Notes: generated by a model not told the origin, from the sequence alone. Shown: positions 23,020-36,664, counted from the stretch's first letter. The stretch is DNA of 64,000 nucleotides from Argentina anserina (GCF_933775445.1 NC_065872.1:1736001-1800000); one strand, 5' to 3'. Made by a program: numbers and translations.

Positions 23020-24471
23020 ATGAGATTCAAAAAAGGGAGCAATGTTGAAGTCCTGAGGAAAAAAGAGGTGCCTTCAGGATCTTGGTGCTGTGCCAAGATC
23101 ATCTGCCGTGATGGCCACAAGTATACTGTTAGATATGATAGAGTAGAGGCTGCTAATGATGCGACCATGGTAGAGAGGGTACACAGAACAGCAATTAGGC
23201 CTTGCCCTCCTCCATCGGAAGTTTCAGAGAATTGGGTGCCTGGTGATATTGTTGAGGTTCTCGACAATTTCACATGGAAAATGGCAACCATTTCTGAGGT
23301 TTTAGGGAATAAGTACTTTTTGGTCAGGATAGTTGGATCATGCCGGGAATACAAGGTCGGGAAACTGGAAGTTCGAGTCAGACAGTTTTGGCAAGATGAC
23401 AAATGGGTTGTGGTAGGGAAGGTAATATCATCTGAATCTGTTTTGCTTTGCAGTTTCTTCATGTTAAATGTTAGAGTTTTATGAGCAAAATTCTTGAAGT
23501 TTGAGGATTTTTTTGCGATATCATGCTTCATCCGATATCTATTCTTTAGTCGAATTTAATCTTTAGGCGATTGCCACATTTCAATTTTGAATTATTTAAT
23601 TTTATAATTGAATTTAGTCTGTTATAATCTCTGAAATACAGTTCACAAGTTGTTGTCTGTATTGCTTTCATGTGCTAATTCCTTCTTCACTTTCGGCACT
23701 CAGGATTCAAGTCAATATGAGAATGAAAAGCATGGTGAAATTTCAACTCTAAAGGCTCAGAAAGTCACTTTCAAGAGATTCCACACTGCAGCCTCTCAGA
23801 ATCTGAAGAGAGGGTCATCAAACTTGTATTCCCAAAATGAAGCTTATGGTGGAGCTATTGAGAAGTTTCGAGCAGTTGAGAGAGATGGAAGGTGTCAAAG
23901 AGTCATTGCTAGCAACTTATCTAGATTAGCTGAACAGGTAGATGTTGCTTTGCCAAGTCAGATGCTGGGTGGAAAAGAAATACGTGCTACTCTTAACAAC
24001 AGAACAACCGTATTGTCTGAGGTTGATCTAGAAAAGAAGAAATCAAATGGTAATGTTGGGTGTTTGTTTGCTGTTAACTTGAAGTCAGATGATGTTGATA
24101 CTGTTACGTGCTCAGTAGGTAGCTGTAGCATCGGTAGCAATGATCCCTATAAGTCACCTCATCGTGTTTCTTTTGGTTCTACTGGAGATTTTGAAGACCA
24201 GTTTTGTGATGCTGAATCTGTTTGTCACTTGGGATATGAGGAAGGAAACTGTGTCCTTCCCACGAAGAAAGAATTGGCTGCTGAGATTCATAGGTTAGAG
24301 CTGCAAGCCTACCGTTGCACGATAGAGGCATTGCATGCATCAGGACCTTTAAGCTGGGAACAAGAAGAATTGGTGACAAATCTTCGTCTTTCACTTCATA
24401 TATCAAATGATGAACATTTATTGGAACTTAGAAACTTAATATCTGCAGATAACAACATTCAAATTAGATGA
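23020..24471 (+). CDS. Agenet domain protein with C-terminal ENT domain
   Basis: Two coding exons (23020-23421 and 23704-24471) joined in phase 0 give 389 residues. The first exon holds two Tudor-like Agenet units: about residues 3-62 (starting FKKGSNVEVL) and 70-133 (starting WVPGDIVEVL). A Ser/Asn/Lys-rich middle follows. The last ~65 residues (from about 322, KKELAAEIHRLELQAYRCTI..) match the ENT fold first named from EMSY: a helical domain with the LSWEQEELVTNLR signature. Agenet units of the Royal family bind histone tails or RNA, and ENT domains mediate dimerisation, so a nuclear chromatin-linked role is inferred. EMSY-like plant proteins have the reverse order, ENT first. Start: the ATG that immediately precedes the first Agenet strand. 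Confidence 0.87.
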
Positions 24472-27400
24472 CAGAAAAGTAGAATTATGTCGTGTGATTC
24501 AATTTTTCCTTCTAGCTGTAGTGTCTGGTGAATGATACTCATAATGACCTGGCTGCACTGTAAGAAAGAAGATGAGTTGTTTTCATATCCTTTTGTATTT
24601 AGTTAAAAACATAGTGGTTCAGTTCAAAGTTCAAGCTCAATGTAGTACAGACTTTTCTCAGTACACATCTTATCAAATACATCTTTGTGTATCAATTAGT
24701 CTCTTCTGTTTGTCTTTCTCTTGGTTTTTACTAACAGCTATATCATAATTATGAGACTCATCATATGTTTACTATAGTAAGTTGCCTATGCATGTAACTT
24801 CTTACTGTGCTATGGTTGAATTCCTGCAAGTGATGAACTTATATTTTAATTTCCCTATGTTTGTTTGATTTTTGGTCCTCTTTCTTATTGGTACAGCTTG
24901 CAGCTTTCTCTTAGATGTTCTGGTCATGAGATATATGTTGCATTGTTTATATGAGTATATGGTTTGATTGCCACCCTATCACTTGGAAGTATGACATTTC
25001 ATTTGTGGATGAGTATTTATGCTTCCCCGCATTTTCCAGGGCTGAAGTAGGAGGATTGTCCCCTTACTTTCAAGTCTCCAAAGTTGATGCTGGGGCTTGC
25101 CAGCTTTCTCTCAGTTACAGGACGGCTTATGATGCTGTATTACATTTGGTTTCTGCATTCTTCTTTTTCAGGCTACCTGTGAGCCTTAGATGCCTGTTTT
25201 GCTGAAGGTTGTAAGACAAGAATCTTGTGGCTGACAAGGGATGACCTGAGATGTGGAATGCTTGAAAGGTTTTATTTCAAACCTCTGCTTCAGCTCATTC
25301 ATGTATAACTTATTTGACTCGTTGATTTCTGTTTTAGTCTCAATCTGTTAGACATTCATCTTGTACAGGTAGCATTTCATTTTTTTTTTCATTTTCTGAT
25401 TCACGCTGCCCTGTCCTCTATTTGGTGCTTGGCTTATTTTGTCTGGGTATTCCAACTGTATACAAGGGGCATATATTGATTCAGTCAAGACAAAACCATT
25501 GTCTAAAATGAAGTGAAGTAGCAAGAAACCTTACCTGAGAAAAAAAATTCTGCTGATTATTGTGTAGTCAAATATATAGTATGAAGAACTTAATGTTTTC
25601 ATTATTTTCAAATTTATGACTTGGTCAGAACTTCAATCATGATTTTGGGATAAAGACTCAACTACCTGTACTTGCTTATAAGCCTACTGGGATGCAACAT
25701 ACTCAGTGGTGCCCTTGAAATTTGTTACTTGACAACTTTTACATATAACTTCTGCTAAAGGTGGGATGAATATGATATATACACATTTATATGAATGCAC
25801 ATCCTCACACATTCATGTGTAAATCTGTCATGCTTTCTTTGGGCAATTTGTGGGCTTCACGGTTGCGATTTATAGCTCTAAACATTCTTGTTGGGAGATG
25901 TATAATCAATTATCGTAACTGCAAATATGGAAAATGTGTTGCTTTCATGGTGAATCACTTAATAGAATATGTAATTTCTCTCAAAATAATCAGTGACCAA
26001 ATTGCTAAATTTCCAAGTTTCAGCAGTATAAAGATTTCATGTCCAGATTTTGTAGACTGCTGAATTCCATAGTGCCTATTCATTATATGTTTCCTTCTAA
26101 ATTTATCTGCCTGGTTATGTTGCGTTACTCATTTGGTCCCTCACATCTGCTTCAATTTTTGGTGATTATATTAGTTATTCATTTGAACCAGTGAGCAAAA
26201 AATTTGAAAAATATGTGTCGCAGATGGTATATTGGTATGATGGTTATATGAAAGGTATTAAGCTTCACGATGGTAGATTGTTACTGAGCTTACATGAACA
26301 AATGAAAATTTTACTTTTTCTGCATGCTCCTTTTGGCTTGAAAGACCTCAGAAATTGTGTTCTCATTCCCCCATCTCAAGCTGTATACATACCACATCTG
26401 TCTGTTATCTGGCTTCAAGTCTTGATTATGCAGCCATGAATTACAGACTTTACAGTTTCTGCTGCAGAATTGTTCTATGGGAAATATATATCAGTTTGGT
26501 CCATCCTTTGGAAACTAGGCATAAAGCTCTGAATGGTGTTAATTACCCAATTGGAACAAGGCCTTAATTTACTTTGGCAAGATTGCAATTTCTCCAATAC
26601 CGGTATCAGGCCAACTCAGGAGTTTGTTCAATCTGATGCCACTGCTTGAGGATCGTGAGCATTTGACCTGACGAACTCGTTAAACTACACCAGCAAAGTT
26701 TCATTGCTTCAGAAATCAAATGATTCAGCAGATTGTTTGTTCACATGCACATTCCTCCCTGACATTCTTTTGGACAATCCAGTTGAATCCTGAAGCTGGA
26801 TTTTCATTCATTGTTTTTCGTACTTGAGAAGATTTCACATAATGCGACAGAATTATCCAGTGAAATTTCAGACATATATTCTTTTCTTTGTTGTACAACT
26901 AAAGCTTGATTGTTATTGAGATCAATTGAAGCGTCTTAAGTTGGTATGCATTATGATAGAAAGCTATCAACTCTAATGAACTGGGACCTTGTATGACAAT
27001 TTAAAACCAGCAAGAACAATGCTTGCAAGTGAAATTACCATCTTTTGGGCTTCAGATCTAATTCTTTTCTTGGGCTTCATCTATGCAATATAGGATTGCA
27101 AACCCACTTTCTTAAAATCATAATGAATCTCATCTCTGACCTGGAAGAAAACTTCCCAGAAATTTATCTTCATATCTGGCTAAAGATACCAAGTATCATT
27201 TCTGTCAATATTTCCTAAAACTTAGGAGCACCACCAGGGCATTTGTTTTCCTTCATTTTTGGACAAGTCAATCTCTATCTCTATCAAATTACAGGCACAT
27301 ATCTTGAGCATGATTCACAAGTTTTATATGCTTGGTATAACCACTATCTTATTCACAAAATGTGTTTGACTATACAGATAAACACATGGCACTCTTCAAG

Positions 27401-27840
27401 TTTACAGACGCGTTCAGAATATAAATTTGCTCATCTTCTCCATCTTGAAGAGAAGCAAATAGGCAATCTCACAGGTGGAGTTGTCACTGAAATGAGCAAC
27501 AAGGTTCCAAGGTGTCATTCCTTTCTTAAATTTCTAGCAAGAAAGGCTCTTTTGGAGTTTCGGATTAACAAAAACGAGTGTGGGTGGTGGTGGCGGCATT
27601 TATTTGGCTCCCACCACATCCTCCCTGCTATTGTCTCACTCTCTTCTCCTCCATGATTGGGATTCCCATGTGATTGTGATCCTCCTCTAAACACTCAGAG
27701 AGAGAGAGACACAGACATAGACAGAGATGACTGGGACTTGTTTGGATTAATCCTCCTCCATGGTCCTTAACCTATAAGGGTAGTACCAGTACCACTCCTA
27801 CCTCCTCAACAATGTTTTAGGTGTGGCTACTATTACTATA
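24472..27840. other. 3' UTR then 3 kb without a supportable gene
   Basis: The Agenet transcript probably ends within the first few hundred bases. Beyond that I see AT-rich sequence with short open frames (for example 24951-25205, 25791-26063, and 27243-27656, the last lacking a usable ATG at its start) that show no domain, no paired splice signals with good coding on both sides, and no repeat ends. A long noncoding transcript or an extended 3' UTR cannot be excluded. Confidence 0.4.
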
Positions 27841-27853
27841 TGATGAAGCAGAT

Positions 27854-27999
27854 ACAGAGCTATTACTATGATCTTGCTTCTTTCACGATTTTGGTTTGAC
27901 AGATACACTTTGGTCCTCATCTGTACTAATATCCCAATATCGACACATAACATGGCATTCGAAAATAACAGAGCTATTACTATGATCTTGCTTCTTTCA
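27854..27999. repeat. spaced direct repeat of 32 bases
   Basis: The same 32 bases (starting ACAGAGCTATTACTATG and ending TTCTTTCA) occur at 27854-27885 and 27968-27999, 114 bases apart. The sequences between and around them do not match. Confidence 0.9.
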
Positions 28000-30900
28000 A
28001 GTTGTTGGCATTTCTACATGTATTTATGAGCTTCCTTTCCTCTATACCTAAGCTGTACTACACCATTTATTGTTTTTTATTCCTATTTTCTTGGTCCTGT
28101 TCTAATCTTACTCTCATGCCACTCTTTTGAGTAAAGTAAACGTGTTTTCTCTGTGTTCTAAACTACTGAGGTAAGAGACGTTCAATCAATCAGTTTGGTT
28201 TGTTTGTTTGAGATCGACTTGGTTCATAGTCTTGTAATATGATGACCCTAACGAGTGATCATAAAACAAACCACGTAATATGATCTCCATTAAGCTAGCT
28301 AATCAACCAGGTCACGTCAGCATTGTCACATAGTTTCACAGTCGCATTGAAAAATTCATGTTCAGCAGGAGGGGACACTCATCCTTCATCATGCTCTATT
28401 AAAAATGATTTTTCTACATATCTGTCATAATTCCAATATAACTAACTGAGACTTCTGAGCAATCTCAGTAATCAAATGGTTGGTAAAGATATGGCAAAAC
28501 AGTGAGATATGGTTGATATGTAGATCATAAAGAAAGAGCTAGCAATGGCCAATCATATAATGCAGAAGAGAATTACAGAAGGGCATAGGAGGCCTTTAGT
28601 CTATGACAGACCGACAGAGTGCATTAATCAAGGGCAGACATTACATGAGCCAGCTCAATTGCTTTGGCAGGGCTGCAAAATTGGGAGACATAGGTGGGGG
28701 ATTTTCATTAATATAAACTTAGCTAGCTAGCTGGTTTTGATTCAATATATTAGGGAAAAATTATACAATAGAAATGACTCTGCCACAACCCTCATCTTAA
28801 ACCATTTTCTAGGGATCTATAAAACTCGAGTTTTTAATCTGGATGAAGAGAGCAGGGACAAAAAACCCATTTCAATTCCTGAGACAGATCAGTATTTCTT
28901 GTTCCTGACAGATATATATAATCTGCTATAATCTGCTTGCAGTTCTTAGGGTTCAAACGGCTAGCTACTTGCACAAAAAGAAAATGAATAACCTCAACTT
29001 TACTCCAAGTTTTTCTGCATTGCTGTCTTGCATGTATGTATTTACAAAACCATAGAGCTAGCTAGCTTGACCTTTTGAGATGGATCCATTGGAGAAGCTG
29101 GGTTTGTCGTCTAGCTCGATGAGGGAGACATTGCCTAGATGTTAATGTTAGAAGCATGCTTTGTAAATTAAAAATTAAGGCCAAGATTAGTACATGGATA
29201 ACTATTTTATGAGGGGAAGTGTGATGCAGACTAAACAATTGGGTGGAGAATCATGGGTACGTGAGAACATCATATTCTTAATTTAATGTGATTGGAGTAT
29301 CGTAAAGGCAATTCTGGCTCTTCCTCATGCCCTATCTCACTCCCTTCTATTCAGATTTTCAGATAGAAAGCAAAGCAAAGAACACTTCACTCAAGATTAG
29401 GGAATGCGCAATACATAATAATGGTATGGTCCATGTAGAGCTAGCTAGCACTTTGTTCTAGATAATTAGTCACGCTTGCATGATAAGGAAGAATAATCAG
29501 GTTGTAATCACCCATTACTGCCCCCATACATATTCAACACCATGCCCCTCATTGAGAGCGAGTGCGAGAGAGATTGATATATGGATCCTCTATCTTATCA
29601 CATGTTGCATATAACTATACGTTATCTATTTCCTATTACGGTAAATTTAGAGTTTAAATCAAACTCGTATGACAAAAGTGATACCAATTGTGTATCGAAT
29701 TTTAATAAATAAGAAGCTGATTCATTCCCTGTATTACTGAAGTGAGAAGAAATGGAACGTTATGAGTCATATAGATAAGGAAATTAGGGTTAAGTGTAGT
29801 GATGAGATCACATGCTTATTGGCATGCTCTTCTTGATTCCTTTAAGGCTTTAACAAAAGCTAAAATACATCAAAATAGAAATTGAAATAGAAGAGGGGAG
29901 ATTTGATTTGTAGCTCCAAAGCTCCAAACCCACATGCTACTTTTGGGACCATCAAAAAACCCCCCAAAAAACTATAGCTACCTTCCAAGAGCATGAGGAG
30001 ATCCCAAAAAGCAATACAAAAAGAAAGGTAGCTAGGTTGTTACAATTACATCTCTCAATACAAATAAATCTTACAAACTAAACTAACAAACTCTAGAAAA
30101 GCCCTAAAACTGAGAAAATAAGAATAACAAGTGTATTTGCATGCTAGATTCACATTCATCTTTGCCTTCATGATTAATTAAAACAAAATTTCATGCCTTG
30201 GGTATATCATGTCTCACTCCTTGCTTCAGTTTAGTATTGCTTCTACTAAACAATACCATAATCTAATCAAGAATTATTAATTACATTCATTCTTGTATAA
30301 CATAATCGTGTGTGCATGGTGAAGGATTTGACCACACCATGTTATGATAATTTATGTGTTTAAATTAGGTCAGAACTTGTTGCAATGTGAGAGAACAATG
30401 GCTTGTCTTTCAAGATCATTATAGTTGCTGCCCTTAATGGTTTTGGACATAAGAAATCTATATACTTTGAGTTTTGATTAATCTTTAACTTGCAGACTTG
30501 TAGCCATCAGACATCATAGATATAGACAGCTGCTCTAGAGTGAGCTACAGTGAGCCATAAAATAAGCAACTGTGGATGTACGCATAGCTTTGCATTGGTA
30601 ACCTACATTGCTACATTTTATTTTATCGGGTTGCAACAACTTGGTTTGTAATCAACTAATCTTCCTGAGAAATCAGAATTTATCGAGCGTAATAAATGAT
30701 ATAATAAACTAATCGATTCATATAATAATCGTTTTGGACTTTTGGTTCAGAGTTTGTTAGTGAAACTACAAACCATTGATGCAACCAATTAAAGATTCAT
30801 TGATGGAAACTGATGGTACAAAACTTTGTAGCAACAGAACAGAATATACATTACATACAAACGAGAGAAAGAAGAAGAAGCTAGCTACCTACTTGTTAGC

Positions 30901-31210
30901 AACTTAGCAATTTACTAATTCCTAAACAGATAGAAGAAGCTTGCATGCCAAGGTTTGTACCTTTCCTTTGGTAAAAAAACCATGGTAATATTCATGAGGG
31001 GTCAGTAACGCTATGTTAAAGGGAATTCAACACATTTCTCTCAAGACATTGCCTCTTTAGCTCCTATAGTTATATGAAAACCCAGCATAGAAAAAGACGA
31101 AGAAAATAAAAAACCAAATCGACCAAAATGGGGTTTTCAGTCGACTAGCTTTGGGATCATATACCCGCACTCACACACAAAGGATTGGTATGCATAGGAG
31201 TAGAGATAGA
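28000..31210. other. intergenic, no gene seen
   Basis: AT-rich, with many short AGCTAGCTAG-type runs (for example 28721-28732 and 29058-29067). Small open frames at 28545-28730 and 28737-28931 are unconvincing. The part just left of 31211 is the 3' UTR of the P450 gene, which runs leftward. Confidence 0.5.
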
Positions 31211-34073
31211 TCAAGACTCTTCATTTTCTCCTTGATCTTGGGGGAGACGCTGAAATATGACTGGTGCACCATATTGAGGGTAAAGCATCATCAGGACCGT
31301 TGGTGCATGTTGATAAGTGGGGGACATCTTAAACGAGAACCGTTGGAGCATGATGGCGATGGCTAATTTCGCCTGCAAGAGCGCTAGATTTTGCCCTATG
31401 CACGTCCGGATCCCAAGCCCAAAAGGAATGAAAGCCACCGGATGTTTGGCGGCCCGAGCCACGCCATCCGTGAACCGGGCCGGGTTGAACTCATTTACGT
31501 CATTTCCCCATAATGCTTGATCATGGTGGACAGCCAAAATCGGGATCAAAAGCTCTGTTCCACGGGGGATCTTGTATCCCCCAAGCTCCACATCCGTCCT
31601 CGACCGCCTAATCGTTGCGACTGTGGGCGGGTACAACCTTAGAGATTCGTTTAAGATCATATTGAGCTGCACACAATAACAATTTCCGCTGTAAATTAAT
31701 AATAATGAAATATCTAAAATACCCTAACGTGTTTAGAGAAATGTAAGATGATAGAGCAAAAAAAAAAGGAGGCAGTTTGGTTTTTGTTACGAGGAAACAA
31801 ACATGGGGTAAAGAGACAGGACATGAATTTTGTCCTAATGTTTGCTTACCGTCTTGAGCTTTACGACATCGTCTTTGGTGGGTATGTCACGTGATCCACA
31901 CACCCTGAGCACCTCCTCACGTGCCTGCTGCTGCCACTGTGGGTGCATTGCCAAGAGAACCGTCGTCCACGTCAGCAAATTGGATGTGGTTTGGTTGCCA
32001 GCAAAGAAGAAGGCCTTGCACTCTTCAACAATGTCGTTCACTGTAATGGGGTCAATGTTGGATGAGGGCGAAGAAGAATCATCGGCCGCCTGAATCATGA
32101 GCCCTAGTAAATCCTTGGAACATTTTCCATTCACATTGTTGATCGAGTTTTCCCTCCGGAGATCGATCAACTCCATGAGCTTTTTCCTAATCTCCTTATC
32201 CAATTTCCACGAGTTTATGTTTCGTCGCGTCGGTACAAATCTAAAAACCAATTGAAGTGTTAGTTCATGTTTGACAACATATATAACATAGTAGACGGTA
32301 AATTTATTTTTGCTTATGCGAATGTTACCTATAACCGGGGATGAAGACTTTTTGAAAGGCCTCGGCAACGAAGAGCACTTGCTCGGCTTGTAGCCTGAAA
32401 ATAGCTTTGCCGTCTTCATAGCTGGTACCGAAGGCAGTTCGGGTAATAATGTCTTCGGTTAGGGTTTGGAACGATTCGGAGACTTCAATCTCAACCTCAC
32501 CAGAGTCGGACGACATTGCTGACCATTTGTCCATCATGTCCACCATACTCGTTGCCATGAGAGGTATGAGTAACTGAAAAATTCATCAATCATCAATATT
32601 AATGGAACTTGGAATATTACATGTCACATTTAATTAGGAAAACCTCAAGACAAGAGCTAGCTTGAAAGTCACGTACCTTGAGATTCTCCATATGAAACGT
32701 AGGGGTGATGATCTTTCTGTGGTGAGCCCATTTCTCACCTTTGAGGCTCAAGAGGCCGTCGCCTTCTAGTTGCTTCACTAAAGGGTGAGCCTCATTCTTC
32801 TCGTAGAATTCCGACTTGGAAGTGAACACTTCGCGGATGAGATCGGGGTCGGAGACGGTGAGACGAACTGTTGGTCCGAACCACACAAGAAATGTTGCAC
32901 CTATACGAAAGAATGATAAACAAGGTTTATGATTAACTACCTTAACTAATCGTACAATTAGTTATAAGCATGGAATGGATAGTGTAGACCCTACAATGGG
33001 GGAGAAGAGAGAGAGAGAGAGCGCGCGCGCGCGAGCAGCAGTAGCAGCAGCAAAAACAAAAGAAAGTAAAGGGAGGAAGAAGAAGACAACTCAAGAACAA
33101 TCTATATAGCAATACCAAACAGATGCATACATACAAAGAGGCTTTCATTTGGGGGCTCCAAGCTCCCAAATGAAAACAAACGAAAGAGGACGACAATCAA
33201 AAACTGTAAAGCAAATGAAAGCCTTGCTCTCCCCCACAAAGTTGATGCCAACCTCAAAATTAATCTGTCTGAATTTGGTGGTAAATTCATTTTCTTGAAG
33301 AAGAACGGATTATACCAAGAGAGAGAAGAAGAAGGGAAAAAAATAAACAGATAGCTAGCTGTGGAAAAGAACAAAATCAGAACTTCAACATCAAGCATCC
33401 AAAAAGCTCAGAAAAAGCAGCCTGAAAAAGGCTGAAGAAGAAGTACCCAAAACTAAAAATGAGTCCTTTCTAAAAAGCCTCAAATTCTGATCACCATCTC
33501 AAACTAAGCTAAAGGAACAATCATGCATAGCAGCTACAAGCTAGCTAGCACACCCCATCACTACCACTTTAATCATTTAACTTGAAGACTCAATCCCTTC
33601 TCAAACACAGAAAACCAAAGAGAGAACAAGACATATCATACTCTCCAATTCACTAACATGAATGCAATACCAAGCCAAGAAATCGAAAACCAGTTGTGAA
33701 AACTTGGGTGATGATTCATTTTCTTCTTTGTTGAGTGTTATAGAACAATGAAAACCATGAGAGAAAGAGAGGGTGGAAAAGAAGGTGGAGAATTACCATA
33801 GATTTTTTTCCAGTGATGGTAAAAAGGGAGGACTCTGGGGAGAATATTGTGACAGGAAGAAGGCATGGTATGAGAAGAGGCCTTGACCATCATCCCCACA
33901 AGCTCTTTGACATTTCCAATGAAGAACTGATAACGAGGTCCTCTGATCCCTTGCCTGGAGAAATGCTCCTCAATTCTTCTGGGCCTCCACCAAAGCAGCA
34001 CCAGAATCCTCAGACCAAAAACTCCAAGAATGAAACACAAAGACACAAACTTGAGCCAGGACAGTAGCTCCAT
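31211..34073 (-). CDS. CYP734A: CYP734A cytochrome P450 (BAS1-like brassinosteroid C-26 hydroxylase)
   Basis: Oxidises and so inactivates brassinosteroids at C-26; ER membrane enzyme of the CYP72 clan. Five minus-strand exons join in phase: 34073-33797, 32900-32677, 32573-32329, 32240-31850 and 31666-31211, giving 530 residues, near the family length. The N-terminal anchor (about residues 7-24) leads to WWRPRRIEEHF and RQGIRGP, both typical of CYP734A. The I-helix motif AGNQTT is at 329-334, ExxR at Glu386-Arg389, and the heme loop FGLGIRTCIG has the ligand Cys468. The start is the ATG at 34073; an upstream in-frame codon is not ATG. A (GA)n tract lies in the leader region (34163-34202). All key residues are present, so activity is expected. 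CYP734A genes are usually induced by brassinosteroid; that is not visible here. Confidence 0.96.
33009..33034. repeat. (GA)n(GC)n compound microsatellite in P450 intron 1
   Basis: GAGAGA repeats turn into GCGCGC repeats within the 896-base first intron of the P450 gene. No effect on splice sites is apparent. Confidence 0.85.
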
Positions 34074-34159
34074 GTTGATCACTAGCCTCTCTCTTTCTCC
34101 AAGCTAGCTCTCCCAACTCTTGCGTCTGTTACTTTAAGTGTGTCTTGGTTTTAATACTA

Positions 34160-34162
<3 letters not shown>

Positions 34163-34202
<40 letters not shown>
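34163..34202. repeat. (AG)n tract in P450 leader or proximal promoter
   Basis: About twenty AG units on the plus strand, CT on the coding strand, some 90-130 bases upstream of the P450 start codon. GAGA tracts of this kind are known binding sites for plant BBR/BPC factors; binding here is inference. Confidence 0.9.
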
Positions 34203-34205
<3 letters not shown>

Positions 34206-36083
34206 GTGGGTTTTAATTTTTAGGAGGGAGAGAGGGAGAGGAGAGAAGCCAAGTATAGCAAGGCCAACGGCGTAGGGGCCGCCATTGGAATTATAAGGGT
34301 CAACGAGTGAGAGGGGAGAGAAGGGATTTGTTAATAGGTATTTCTCTCAATTCGTTGAGGACAATGTTACCCTTGTCTTTTCTTCTTAGTATTATTCTAT
34401 CCCACAAGTAGAGTTTCAAAAAGTTATTTAGTTTCTATTTTTATCGAAAAATATCATAGCCTTTTCTTTTTCGAAAAACCAAGTTTTCGTTAGTTGAATA
34501 ATGTAATGGGATGGTGATGGTGATGGTGATGAACATTCTGATGTAAGAATGTTCTGAGGCTTCGAGCCATATGAGACTTTCGATTATCATTTTATATTGT
34601 CATGAGCTAACTAAAAATCTAATATAATGCACCAAAGTAATTAAACTAAAAGTTTTACCCATAACTAGGAAGACTCTTTCTACCCCATTGGTTATTTTCT
34701 TGATCAACTCCTATATTTAACACTCCATTAAATACTTGTGTGCATTTCTTCATTGGAGGGGCATTAGTTTCAATTTTCAACGAACCTCGCTTATTATTTG
34801 GAACTCTAGAAATCAAAGCTTGATTATGGAATATAGTTCTAGAAAGCTAGATTATGGAAAGTTCCATGGTCTACCATATCGCATTTGTCAATTCACTATG
34901 CTTGGTAACATAATAAATAGAGTTAATCCATTATCTTATAATGATGCATAACGTTCTATTTTGAGGATGAATCCAACTATTTGTATGAAGACAAACATCG
35001 TATTTGCCCAAATTAACAAACCTTATGGAGACATGGAAATTAATATTGGACGTTTACTAACATTATTGCTTTTATTAATTGATCTGAATAAGCACCACCT
35101 GTATGTATCATGGACATAATTTAGAAAAGTATTACTGGTCAACTCCATAGTTTATGTACACGCTAATAATCCATGTTTCTTAAACCCATAATTCTTTTGA
35201 CATTTAAATAATTAGTTGTAACCAATTCAACACCTATATTTATAGTTTCCAACATGGCACTCGCTGTATAAATGTAAGTTGCAGTATTATAAATAGAACA
35301 CTTGTAGTCACCGTAACTGAAATGGTATACACATTTTCGTACGTTACAATTGAAAACAAAATCAAATTCATAAAGACGCGAATATATTTGTGCTTATTAC
35401 TAGAATATGACTCTGTGTGAATTGAACATAGATATATATGGATCGAGCAACCTAACTACTTGTAAATATATAACCGTGGTGGTTTCTTAAATGGGGAAGG
35501 ATATATGAAGGGAATGTTCATAGAGCGAGATCGAGTGGTATAGTTCCTTAATTTCCTACCTTCTTGTTCCCAGGAAGATGATAACTTGGGAATTAGGAAT
35601 TGAAGGAGATGGAAAGAGAGATGAGATAGAATGATAGGATGAGAAAGGAAGAGGGGGCAAAACACAAAGAAGGTTGTAGTTTTGGAATGTTGCTCTTAAA
35701 CTTGAGCACATGGAAACAAGGCTGTCTATTTTAGGGCTCCTTTTGTGTGGGTTGGGTGGGGAAATATGTTCTAGTTGACCCAAACAATGGGTACCCACGC
35801 AAAGGCACCCTCCCATAATCCTGTCCTAATAGACCCAAGACATGTTGGCCCATGTGCCCTTCATGGGTCCTACGGATTTAAAATGCACCTCAACCGTTAC
35901 ATGACACCTTTCGATCGATGATCGAGTTCATATACCTGCATGCCAACCCCCACGGCCCCACCCCCAACCAAGTTCACCATCTTCATGCCCCGACTTCGAC
36001 AAAGTAACCTGTTCACAATAACCTCTGATTAATTTGACCAATTATGCAATAAGTTACAAAGTTAATTGATAACAGTGTGGAGG
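34203..36083. other. P450 promoter region and intergenic DNA
   Basis: No gene seen. The first few hundred bases should contain the P450 promoter. Open frames at 34736-34951 and on the minus strand at 35456-35816 lack recognisable content. Confidence 0.5.
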
Positions 36084-36091
36084 GTTGTAAT

Positions 36092-36664
36092 CAATGGCCT
36101 AAATAGCGGTTATCGGCATCGTATCGGTTTTGTAAAATAAGGATATAACGGGGATATATCAGATTTATCGTTTTTGTTAATTTTTAATTTAAATTTAATA
36201 TATTTATAAACATATATTTCAAAATATACCAAATAATATTAACTAATAAGTACTAATTGAACAAAAATAGGTGCACAAAAGATAGATTGAGATATTGATT
36301 ATGCATTCATGCAATCAAAGTCAAACTCATCTTCTTCATTATCTCCAGCCTCATATTATGAGATAAAATCATCTTCATAAATCACATTCTGCTTATTTGC
36401 GTTGAAATTCCTCAAAATGACATCGTCTCCTTAAAAAAATTCACCGAAAAAAAAATAACAAGAAAAAAAAATCACTGAAAACAAAAGTCAACGAAAAAAA
36501 TTATCGAAAAAAAAAAGTCCACCAAAATATCGGGTCAAACCGATATATCCCGATATATCGCATGTTGACCCAATATTTTGAGTTGACCGATATATTGAGG
36601 CGATATGACATTTATCCTATCGATTTTTAAATATCACCGAGATATCTCGATATTTAGAACACTG
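36092..36664. mobile_element. non-autonomous hAT-type element
   Basis: 573 bp bounded by an exact 8-bp target duplication GTTGTAAT (36084-36091 and 36665-36672), the size typical of hAT elements. The left end CAATGGCCTAAATAGCGG and the reverse complement of the right end CAGTGTTCTAAATATCGAG are imperfect inverted repeats. The interior has repeated CGATATATC-type motifs and A-rich runs and no transposase frame. It must have been moved in trans. Confidence 0.75.

Noticed and set aside
22989..23531. 180-codon minus-strand frame over the Agenet exon
   Set aside because: Antisense shadow; the plus-strand frame has clear Agenet motifs and proper splice sites.
27630..27655. Minus-strand resemblance to miR156 (AGAAGAGAGTGAG)
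   Set aside because: Only 13 bases match, and no complementary star strand or hairpin lies nearby.
27243..27656. 137-codon plus-strand open frame
   Set aside because: No ATG at its start, no domain, no splice-linked exons, biased Leu/His/Ser content typical of random AT-rich frames.
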